Positions 51,978-59,475 of a stretch of 64,000 bases of DNA are shown here, piece by piece. The position numbers were made by a program, and so were the translations under genes. The stretch is from NCBI RefSeq assembly GCF_017742245.1, contig NZ_JAGHKO010000014.1:124001-188000 (forward strand), written 5' to 3'. Numbering within the stretch: position 1 is the stretch's first letter; the number at the start of each line of letters is the position of its first letter. This stretch comes from Niastella soli (GTDB taxonomy: Bacteria; Bacteroidota; Bacteroidia; Chitinophagales; Chitinophagaceae). The notes under the pieces were generated by a model that worked only from the letters and a program-made list of their open reading frames with translations, was not told the origin of the DNA and ran no database searches.

Positions 51978-53121
51978 TTAAAAGGAGCTTAATGTACTTC
52001 GCTTCCAGCCTTCGGCTGTTTTGATGTAGATAAAATTATCATCCCAGCTCATGTCTCCTACATTACCGTTAGCATCGGAGCTTGATGTAGGCGTATATTT
52101 TTTACGAAGCCGGAACTGACTATAGCCGTTATCACCGGTAACATCCAATTTGGACGTAATACCTGAATCAGGATCCAGGCCAATGCTTGTTTTGCCATTG
52201 GTCGTGTTTAGTTTCACATCCCCATTCACTGTTTCCAGGGCTCGTAAGTTATAGGCGGCTCCGGTAACGGAAAACAATATTCTCAAGCCTGTTTCTGTGC
52301 CATCGGTAGAGTCAGCATTACTCCCTCTATTGACCAATTTATTGATTTCAACCAATGTTTGGGCCGCCCTACCGCTATTGGGTAATGGCGGCTGAGTTGT
52401 GAAGGTGTGAAATGTAGTTACCTCCGTATATCCGGGGCTATTAGTTGTGCTATAAAAGCCTCCAGCAACAGGAACGTAATAATTTCCACGTTGACTCGGT
52501 GGGTTTGTAGACAAAAACCAGGGGGCCAACACTCCAACAGTACTTTGAATATTACCACTTGCAAAATTCAATGTTTCTGTTTGTGGCCCGGTAATACTAA
52601 ACTTAAGATCACCTGTCATCCTCAACCAGGCATCTCCGACATAAGCTGGATTGGTTATATTAATATCATTGCCAAACCAGCTTTTGCCATTAACCTGCAA
52701 TTTAAAATTATTGTCAGTTTCCGTTCCAATCAATAAATTACCTGTATTGGTCCAGCGGCCACGTTTAAGATTATTGGTATAGAAGTCGATATGATTATTA
52801 TCCAGCGTACCAAATTTACCGGTGGTGCCAAAACTGTTTCCACCCTGCAACCAGGCACCGGATAATTTTAGTGTATCGACACCGATAATATATAAACTAT
52901 CATCAACCTTTGTCACCAGTCTTCTAAATTCTGTACGGCCCGAATAAAAAGCCCGGTACATTCTGGGTATGGTTCTCGATGATCAGCTCGGCCGTATCAC
53001 AGGTGTTCGTGATCTTTACACTATCTGCTTTGATGGTGTAAACGTAAGGCGTACGGGGCGTTTGGGCCGACAAGGTTTTTTCCAGGCATACAAGTGCTAG
53101 GAGGAACACAATTCTTTTCAT
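51978..53121 (-). pseudogene. Frameshifted secreted export-module protein with tail-fibre-like C-terminus
   Basis: Two frames that belong to one gene. The first (52924-53121) is the export module: signal peptide IVFLLALVCLEKTLSAQ, then TPRTPYVYTIKADSVKITN and ENHTQNVPGF. The second (51978 up to 52961) continues YSGRTEFRRLV. The intact paralogue at 53162 reads VPGFLYNKGLGRTEFRR, so the two halves match. The break is a run of five A at 52946-52950 (five T on the coding strand); four would restore the frame. The body is beta-rich (FGTTGKFGTLDNNHIDFY, LLIGTETDNNFKLQVNG) and ends GDMSWDDNFIYIKTAEGWKR, like phage tail-fibre or surface-sheath proteins. Confidence 0.6.
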
Positions 53122-53161
53122 ATATGGTTTATGCTATTTTACGGATTGGTTTACGTTGATA

Positions 53162-54442
53162 TTACTTCCATCTTATCCAAACCTCGCCGTCACTCAGTAA
53201 CTCTATGGTTGTTTTATTAGGAATGACGTTGCTGGTTGTATTGTCGGGCAGTGTTACCGGGGACGCAAATGTCCAGGAATTGCTGCTGCTGTTCGCGTTC
53301 TGATTCCAGATATAGATCTTCTTACCGGTATAGCTGGCGGCAGGCGGCAAGGTAACAGTGTGACCGGGATGGCTTTGCAAATTGGGAAGCTTAGTAAGGG
53401 CGTCCACAGAAGCTGTGATATCTACAATGTCAACAGTATTTATAGCCAATGCGGGCGTAAGGGCTGATTGAGCCTGCTTTTTAACCTGGCCGTCATTAGC
53501 ACTTATTACCAACACACTGTCCTGGCTGTTGGTGGAGATAGGTAGGCCAGGTATTTTAAAGCCAAGGTTCAACCCAATCTCCTCATTATTTCTCACAAAG
53601 CTAAACCCATCATTACTTTGCACCAAGGTCGTATGAGAACCAATACCGATATTCCAACAAGAAGTTATCACACTCTCACCTTTATTCAAATAAATCCCAG
53701 TTTGGGTTGAATTTTCAATATTATCGCTAACTAAATTAATAGTTCCGCCATTAGAATGAAGGTCGAGCGACAGCAGATCATAGTCGTCCACGTTAGTAGA
53801 AAGACCTACCTCCTTCCAGTTTCCTGTAGTTAAATCTGTAACATATTCATTTAAAATAAAACCTCCAGGGTTAAGCCACATTTGTCCGACTTTAGAAGTA
53901 TAAGGTGTAGTGCTAGTGACTAAACCTCTAATCTGTCCGGAATTTAAATTCAGGGTGTTATTTCTAATTAAATCCGGATCACTTGTGTTATTCCAAATCC
54001 AGCTACCTTTACTGGGATCCATATTTAACGCAGCGCTTACCGTACCATCGACATTGTTTGTTTTGAAGCCTATTTTACTAAAATCAGTCAGGTTCATAGA
54101 ATGAAATGCACCTTTATGTAGATGGTTATCATCATAAGTAAGATCGGCATTGGCGAAATTTTTATACCCTCTTCCCAGGTGAATGGTATCACCACCAACA
54201 ACAACCGATGTATCATCAAATTGAGTTATTCTTCTAAACTCGGTCCTACCCAGACCTTTATTATACAAAAAGCCGGGCACTGTTTGCGTATGGTTCTCTA
54301 TGATCAGCTCTGCCGTATCGCAGGTATTAGTAATCTTTACACTATCAGCTTTGATACTGTAGATGTAAGGTGTACGGGGCGTTTGCGCGTGGGCCATCTT
54401 TTCCACACACAACAGGACAAGGACAAACAATATCTTTCTCAT
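53162..54442 (-). CDS. Secreted protein with the export module and a tail-fibre-like body
   Basis: 426 residues. Signal peptide (ILFVLVLLCVEKMAHAQ), then TPRTPYIYSIKADSVKITN and TCDTAELIIENHTQ, shared with three other loci of this cluster. The body (about 75-350) is a repetitive beta-rich region (KGAFHSMNLTDFSKIGF, LNLNSGQIRGLVT) and ends with LPPAASYTGKKIYIWNQNA and PVTLPDNTTSNVIPNKTTIE, a jelly-roll-like tip as in fibre proteins. No catalytic motif. Only intact member of the module family here, and it follows the secreted 184-residue gene with a 47-bp gap. Confidence 0.75.
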   Translation of the reverse strand: MRKILFVLVLLCVEKMAHAQTPRTPYIYSIKADSVKITNTCDTAELIIENHTQTVPGFLYNKGLGRTEFRRITQFDDTSVVVGGDTIHLGRGYKNFANADLTYDDNHLHKGAFHSMNLTDFSKIGFKTNNVDGTVSAALNMDPSKGSWIWNNTSDPDLIRNNTLNLNSGQIRGLVTSTTPYTSKVGQMWLNPGGFILNEYVTDLTTGNWKEVGLSTNVDDYDLLSLDLHSNGGTINLVSDNIENSTQTGIYLNKGESVITSCWNIGIGSHTTLVQSNDGFSFVRNNEEIGLNLGFKIPGLPISTNSQDSVLVISANDGQVKKQAQSALTPALAINTVDIVDITASVDALTKLPNLQSHPGHTVTLPPAASYTGKKIYIWNQNANSSSNSWTFASPVTLPDNTTSNVIPNKTTIELLSDGEVWIRWK

Positions 54443-54489
54443 ATATCGTAATACGTTACTTTAGGTTAATTCTTATTATTCTACTTCAA

Positions 54490-55044
54490 TTACATTAAAA
54501 ATTTCAACAACTCATTTATATTGGTGATATGTAACACTTTCACCCGCTCGTTATCTTCTTCAGGAGTAAACGAATACGCATTCAGACGACCCAGGAGATA
54601 ATTCATATTCTTTTGCTGAGCAGTGGAAGCCTCTTTCCGGCTAACCATCTGCAGCTTGTTCCGCTCATTAAATGTGAGAAAGAAGTTACCATTTGCCAAT
54701 GCCGCTTTTGAATAAGGCTGATAATTATTCTTTTGCTTTATATCAGTAAAAAGCGACTGTACTGCTTTCACAAACAATGAATCATTATTCACGAAAATAG
54801 AACGCACCTCTCTTACTGCGTCATTTTCGGTTGCTGTATAACAGGTAACCAATAAAGAATCTTTGGCTCCTTGTAACACGAAGATCGTTTTACCAAGAAA
54901 AGCACTAATGGTAAAATCCTTATCCTTCACTGGCAGGGAAGCGATCTTATCAAATTGCTCACTTATTTTTTCCCGCTTTACCTGAGAAAACGCAACATTC
55001 ATCATTGACAAACAAACCAGGACACAATACAATATTCTTTGCAT
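54490..55044 (-). CDS. Secreted protein, paralogue of the 58877 gene (candidate periplasmic immunity)
   Basis: 184 residues from ATG 55044 (MQRILYCVLVCLSMMNVAFSQ), parallel to its paralogue; an upstream ATG would add five residues. The mature part, KIASLPVKDKDFTISAFLGKTIFVLQGAKDSLLVT, then VRSIFVNNDSLFVKAVQSLFTDIKQKNNYQPYSK, is clearly related to the 58877 product (SLKMGDSGFIVSAYLSDRVYVIQ, SILVNNDTLFTKEVSALYNDIKQ). No family is known. It begins 22 bp after a truncated export-module fragment. Immunity is inferred only from the paralogue sitting next to an RHS toxin-like gene. Confidence 0.65.
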   Translation of the reverse strand: MQRILYCVLVCLSMMNVAFSQVKREKISEQFDKIASLPVKDKDFTISAFLGKTIFVLQGAKDSLLVTCYTATENDAVREVRSIFVNNDSLFVKAVQSLFTDIKQKNNYQPYSKAALANGNFFLTFNERNKLQMVSRKEASTAQQKNMNYLLGRLNAYSFTPEEDNERVKVLHITNINELLKFLM

Positions 55045-55066
55045 AAAGATTAATTTCATTTAAGGT

Positions 55067-55288
55067 TTAGTGTTTACCGAGTGGCTGACACCTTTTATTA
55101 AAGGTTGTTAATAAGGTAGCCGACACCATTCGGGTATGACTCTCAATAGTCAACTCCGCCGTATCACAACTGTTCGTGATCTTTACGCTATCAGCTTTGA
55201 TGCTGTAGATGTAGGGTGTACGGGGCGTTTGAGCGTGTAGGGTCTTTTCCAGGCATAATAGTGCCAGGAGGAACATAATTCGTTTCAT
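55067..55288 (-). pseudogene. Truncated export-module fragment
   Basis: 73 codons. The first 53 residues match the module (IMFLLALLCLEKTLHAQ, TPRTPYIYSIKADSVKITN, CDTAELTIESHT). After ESHTRMVS the sequence diverges into an unrelated tail that ends at a stop. It is a leftover of a module gene that lost its body, 22 bp upstream of the 54490 gene. Confidence 0.6.
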
Positions 55289-55340
55289 ATATGGTTTATG
55301 CTATTTTACGGATTGGTTGGTTTGTATTGTGGTTTTTGCT

Positions 55341-55362
55341 GGCGCAAGCGTCTGCTTGTGTC
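55341..55362. repeat. REP-like 22-bp palindrome, copy C
   Basis: ggcgcaagcgtctgcttgtg plus tc, same orientation as copies A and B. Confidence 0.65.
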
Positions 55363-55547
55363 GATTGTGCTTCATTATTTACGATAATTCAATCACTCTC
55401 TTTTTAAGTTTCATTATTACTATTCTTTTTGCCGGCCTCTCCATTATCGAGGTCGGCCCTACTTTTATAATAATCTCCCGGTATTCAAATTCGCATTTCC
55501 AGCTCATCATTCATGATATACGTTAAAAAGTTGCTTACTACCTGCCT

Positions 55548-55569
55548 GGCACAAGCGGATGCTTGCGCC
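55548..55569. repeat. REP-like 22-bp palindrome, copy D (inverted)
   Basis: ggcacaagcggatgcttgcg plus cc; its reverse complement is ggcgcaagcatccgcttgtg plus cc. Copies C and D are thus a convergent pair 207 bp apart. Confidence 0.65.
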
Positions 55570-55628
55570 TGGTTACTGAACAATGGCAAACTTGTGCCAC
55601 TTTTGGTTCAATGGTTTATTATCTAATT

Positions 55629-56090
55629 TCACCAATTTATAATAATCATAACAATAAAAAAGGCGGCAAATAACACTTTACCCGACAAAGACAAAACTGT
55701 TAAACCATCAAACTCCTTTACAACTAATGACTTTTTAGGTTTTTTTACATTAAGCCATACTTTTACAGTTGTTGTACTTGTCGCTATCTTAGTAGCACTT
55801 TCATTAACAAAATATTTAATTTTATATTTTTTATTATCAGCAGAAGAAATAAACTCAACAACTCTTTTTATTTCAATATCGCCTTCCACACATTCATCTT
55901 TTATCACCCCTTCAACATATACCCCATTACGCGTTTTAATTATTCTATATATTTCTTGCGAAACGCTTAAAAGAAGAATGAGTGATAAAAGTGAATAAAT
56001 CATTACATCCCATTGATTAGGTTTCAAGACCCTAACAAGAATAAAACTTACCCCTATTAATACAATTAACTCTATGTGTTGCTTTTTCAT
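55629..56090 (-). CDS. Small membrane protein downstream of RHS tip 2 (candidate immunity)
   Basis: 153 residues. Two hydrophobic helices near the N-terminus (IELIVLIGVSFILV, VMIYSLLSLILLLS), a soluble domain (VEGVIKDECVEGDIEIKRVVEF, YKIKYFVNESATKIA), and a third helix at the C-terminus (VLFAAFFIVMIIINW). The layout recalls DUF3592-like membrane proteins. It starts 9 bp after the RHS cassette stop. As RHS tips normally have an adjacent immunity gene, this is the candidate for tip 2; an envelope-located immunity would fit an envelope-acting toxin. Not proven. Confidence 0.6.
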   Translation of the reverse strand: MKKQHIELIVLIGVSFILVRVLKPNQWDVMIYSLLSLILLLSVSQEIYRIIKTRNGVYVEGVIKDECVEGDIEIKRVVEFISSADNKKYKIKYFVNESATKIATSTTTVKVWLNVKKPKKSLVVKEFDGLTVLSLSGKVLFAAFFIVMIIINW

Positions 56091-56099
56091 ACCCCAATT

Positions 56100-58505
56100 T
56101 TATTTAACAGCATTATATAAAGCAGTTACAATGGTTGGCCATTTTAAATGACCTGCTCTGCCCCCTGCACTGACTTCTAAACTATAACCCGCAACCTTTG
56201 GTGTTTCAATTTTTGCACGTAGTCCTAAACTAAAATGCCTCCCCATCATTGCCTCAGCTTGTATATCTGCTCCTCTATACGACCCAATTGTATTTAAAAC
56301 TCGTATAGCAGGTTTAAAGTCACCATATTTAGCACTACTAATCGGAACGGGGGTTTTAAGTGACCCATTGAATGGAATTACTCTTACCTCTGTCTTAGTA
56401 TTCGGTATTTTGTAATTAACATAAGATCTATTTACAGTTACAAAATCTGCATAAAATCCTTTATCATCTTCTGAAGTTATTCCAACTTGACCACCATATT
56501 GAACCATAGTACCGGTAACCTTTCTACCAAAAACATTAACATCAACTGATTTTTTCACCTGAGCACTTGCATAAACATCAATATCTTCAAATGGAAGCAA
56601 AGGCTTTATCGGGGCATCCCAAAAAATTGTTTTTAAAAGATTTCGATCAATCGGGGTTGTATAAACCTGAGGATTAAATGGAACCCATGTTTTCCCGTTA
56701 AGCCAATAATATTTTGTCTCATCACTAACATCTGACTCCCGAGAAAATACAACAACTCCATTAATCTTATTTAGTGTTTCTCCAGGCTTTAATTGTTTAA
56801 CATATTCCTTAAAAATATCACTTTTCTTAAACTCGTTATTTTCAGGATCCTGATCCCAAAAATTTACAGGTGTGGAAGGTTCTTTAGACGCCGAACTTTC
56901 TGAATTATTTACATTTTTATCACCTTCAAGGCCATCTATATCAATTGATAAAATTGGACTATTTCCTGCAAATTGATAAGGAGTATAGAAAGGATATTTT
57001 TCCGATAAGGGATCCACACTCAAAAACCTCCCCAACCTGGTATCATACACCCGCATGCCATAATCCTGCTGCTCACCCTCGCCCTTCACCTCATTATCGT
57101 TCTCCTTACCATTAAACCCATATCTATATCCTCCAGCATTAAAGCTCCTTCCCGGCTGCAACATCCCAAATGGATAATAATCCTGTGCACTTACAATCTG
57201 CGGATTGAAATAATCAATGGTGGTGTTGTTGGTAGATACACCGAGTTTTTTATCGTTTAGTGTTACCAGTACGTTGCCCAAGTGGTTGCTTAACTCAAAG
57301 AGCTTATTTCCCCTGCCAAAGTTAACACTCAAAGCGGTACCCAGCAATGGCATAGTGGTATCGGCGGCGGCATAATCCTTAGTCAAATCCAGGCTGCGTC
57401 GTAACAATCCCAGTCTGCTGCTGCCATATAAATGCAGTTCTGATTGCGTAAGGTGGCCATTATTTACTGCCGGTCTCCCTGATTCGTACACGCTCATCAC
57501 ATTGCCACTTGCATCGCGTACATACCAGGTGCGGGCAGTATCGGTAGATCCTGGCTTTATAACCATTTTACTGATCCGGTTTCCATCTGTGCCGTACGTG
57601 TAACTAATAACGGTTCCGTCATCCTTTTTGATCTGGCTGATCTTTCCGTAAACCGTCCAGTTGATGCTTTTAATGCTATCGGCAACGTTCTTAACCAGAT
57701 TTCCAATAGAATCATATTCAAAATTACCAGCAGTCTGTGCATCGATATCCACATCGTAATTACCTGCAGGTACGGTATCATGCACATAATCCAGTTGATT
57801 GGTGAATGGCTTATAATGATAAGTCAGTTTATCCATTTCCGCTTGCTTGCCACCAGCCGTATTTCCATTTCGGCTGTAGGTTACAATATTTCCATTGCCA
57901 TCATAGCTTACCCGTTCCTGGAAGTCGCCATTGGCCAATTTGGCAATATCGCTCCAGTCATTGCTTTTCTTTTCCCAGGCATCCATCGCCACCAGGCGAT
58001 TAAGCTGGTCATATTGATAATTATACAATAATGGCTTGTGTAACGCGTCAACATTCACCGCCATGCTGCTGATATTTCCATTGTATAATGGATGGTATTC
58101 ACTTCCCAATTTCACATCTGCATCTTGTGAAGCAGCGCCGCTGATGGCCTTGTAATCGCCTTTGAAATAATTCAGCATTACATTGTAGGCTGACTTTCCT
58201 ACCACACTTCCGGTGCTTCCATCTGGCTTTAACGTATAGCCGGATGTAACGATATCCGGATTGATCGCTTTCATCCACACCTGCAGGTTATAGGCATAAT
58301 TTATCCCCTGCACCTGTTGCTCGCCCAAAACAGTACGCCCTAATGGGCCGTGATCATAATACTGATAGAACGCATCATTGTCCCAGTTTACGCTATCTGC
58401 ACTGGTAAGCACATTGGTGATCCGGTTCTCGGCATCGTACACATACCGATGATAGAAGGCATCGGGCTGCCCTGGCTGGCAACTTACCCTTTCCGCTAAA
58501 GTCAT
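56100..58505 (-). CDS. Orphan RHS core plus toxin-like C-terminal tip, 5' truncated
   Basis: 801 codons open from ATG 58505 (MTLAERVSCQPGQPDAF), with no signal peptide and no N-terminal part. Residues 8-480 are the RHS/YD-repeat core, almost identical to the long RHS gene upstream (YDAENRITNV, GNGNIVTYSRNGNTAGG, the hyper-conserved YYPFGMLQPGRSFNAGGYRYGFNG). They end in the RHS hallmark DYGMRVYDTRLGRFLSVDPL. The last 270 residues are unique (FWDQDPENNEFKKSDIFKEY, VDVNVFGRKVTGTMVQYGGQ), a beta-rich tip of unknown activity. The homology to the long gene stops abruptly near 58495, so this looks like a silent tip cassette that can replace the tip of the complete gene by recombination. Confidence 0.75.
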   Translation of the reverse strand: MTLAERVSCQPGQPDAFYHRYVYDAENRITNVLTSADSVNWDNDAFYQYYDHGPLGRTVLGEQQVQGINYAYNLQVWMKAINPDIVTSGYTLKPDGSTGSVVGKSAYNVMLNYFKGDYKAISGAASQDADVKLGSEYHPLYNGNISSMAVNVDALHKPLLYNYQYDQLNRLVAMDAWEKKSNDWSDIAKLANGDFQERVSYDGNGNIVTYSRNGNTAGGKQAEMDKLTYHYKPFTNQLDYVHDTVPAGNYDVDIDAQTAGNFEYDSIGNLVKNVADSIKSINWTVYGKISQIKKDDGTVISYTYGTDGNRISKMVIKPGSTDTARTWYVRDASGNVMSVYESGRPAVNNGHLTQSELHLYGSSRLGLLRRSLDLTKDYAAADTTMPLLGTALSVNFGRGNKLFELSNHLGNVLVTLNDKKLGVSTNNTTIDYFNPQIVSAQDYYPFGMLQPGRSFNAGGYRYGFNGKENDNEVKGEGEQQDYGMRVYDTRLGRFLSVDPLSEKYPFYTPYQFAGNSPILSIDIDGLEGDKNVNNSESSASKEPSTPVNFWDQDPENNEFKKSDIFKEYVKQLKPGETLNKINGVVVFSRESDVSDETKYYWLNGKTWVPFNPQVYTTPIDRNLLKTIFWDAPIKPLLPFEDIDVYASAQVKKSVDVNVFGRKVTGTMVQYGGQVGITSEDDKGFYADFVTVNRSYVNYKIPNTKTEVRVIPFNGSLKTPVPISSAKYGDFKPAIRVLNTIGSYRGADIQAEAMMGRHFSLGLRAKIETPKVAGYSLEVSAGGRAGHLKWPTIVTALYNAVK

Positions 58506-58698
58506 CCGCTCATAATCCTACAGGTGATCATCACCCATTTATGATCACTCTATTTTTAACCAGCTATGTAACACTATCAACTTCTGTTGTGTCACTCACT
58601 TGTACGTTCCATAATTCTACTCAGCACTCATTTCAAAGAACTTTTATAACATGTTGGTCCATTTTTATGTTGTGAATTCCGTTCTTCGCCTGCCTTTA

Positions 58699-58848
58699 TT
58701 AAACGATGATCAACTCTGCCGTATCACAACTGTTCGTGATCTTTACACTGTCAGCTTTAATGCTGTAGACATAAGGCGTACGGGGCGTTTGGGCGGACAA
58801 GGTCTTTTCCAGGCATAAAAGTACCAGGAGGAATAGAATTCGTTTCAT
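58699..58848 (-). pseudogene. Truncated export-module fragment, 49 codons
   Basis: ATG 58848, stop at 58699-58701. Signal peptide ILFLLVLLCLEKTLSAQ, then TPRTPYVYSIKADSVKITN and SCDTAELIIV, with a stop where the intact paralogue continues ENHTQ. It lies 28 bp after the secreted 195-residue gene and 193 bp before the orphan RHS cassette. The gap 58506-58698 has no gene. Confidence 0.65.
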
Positions 58849-58876
58849 GATAAAGATTATGCTATTTCAAGGTCAA

Positions 58877-59464
58877 TTATTTTGGTTGGCTATCTAGGGT
58901 ATTAGTCCTTAAATATTTTAATAATTCATTCCACTTATCAATTTTTAAGTCCTTCATCCACCTGCTAGGTCTAGAAAAAGGCACAACCGAATATGCATTA
59001 AGACTACCAAGAATTGATTGCACCATCGCAAGTTGATTTCGCGAAGCACCTTTCTTGCAAAATATTTGCAATCCATCCACGTCATAAAATGTCAGACAAA
59101 GGTTCAGGCCACTTGTTAGCCTTTCTCTCGTGTAAGGTTGATAACTATGATTTTGTTTTATATCGTTATAAAGCGCACTTACTTCTTTTGTAAATAAAGT
59201 ATCATTATTAACCAAAATTGAGTACACAGCTCCGATCTCATCGTCCATCGTTATAGCATAACTAGAAACCAATAACGAATCTTTGGATCGTTGAATAACA
59301 TAGACCCTATCACTTAAATAAGCACTTACTATAAATCCACTATCTCCCATTTTTAACGATGCAATTGTATCGAGTTGAGAAGCTTTGCTTCCACTTATTG
59401 ATTGTGAAAGCAATGAGTTCTCCATCAAGAGAAAAAACAGAGTGCAATACATTAATTTGTGCAT
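58877..59464 (-). CDS. Secreted protein next to RHS tip 1 (candidate periplasmic immunity)
   Basis: 195 residues with a signal peptide (LMYCTLFFLLMENSLLSQ). Mature chain SKASQLDTIASLKMGDSGFI, then KDSLLVSSYAITMDDEIGAV, LFTKEVSALYNDIKQNHSYQPY and LRTNTLDSQPK. It is a paralogue of the 54490 gene; no known family. It starts 11 bp after the RHS stop in the same direction. The position right after a polymorphic tip is typical for immunity genes, and export would suit a toxin whose protease domain works in the periplasm. This is inference. Confidence 0.65.
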   Translation of the reverse strand: MHKLMYCTLFFLLMENSLLSQSISGSKASQLDTIASLKMGDSGFIVSAYLSDRVYVIQRSKDSLLVSSYAITMDDEIGAVYSILVNNDTLFTKEVSALYNDIKQNHSYQPYTRERLTSGLNLCLTFYDVDGLQIFCKKGASRNQLAMVQSILGSLNAYSVVPFSRPSRWMKDLKIDKWNELLKYLRTNTLDSQPK

Positions 59465-59475
59465 ATTAATAGAAT

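Larger units (their letters stand above)
55289..55628. other. 340-bp gap between cassettes, with two REP-like palindromes
   Basis: It holds REP-like copies C and D in opposite orientation and a small hairpin ggcctc/gaggtc around 55434. I see no gene. The flanks are the end of the 153-residue membrane gene and the start of the truncated module. Confidence 0.5.

Noticed and set aside
55629-59464. Insertion sequence as the cause of the duplication
   Set aside because: No transposase gene and no terminal inverted repeats with target duplications are visible; the repeated DNA is RHS core and export module.
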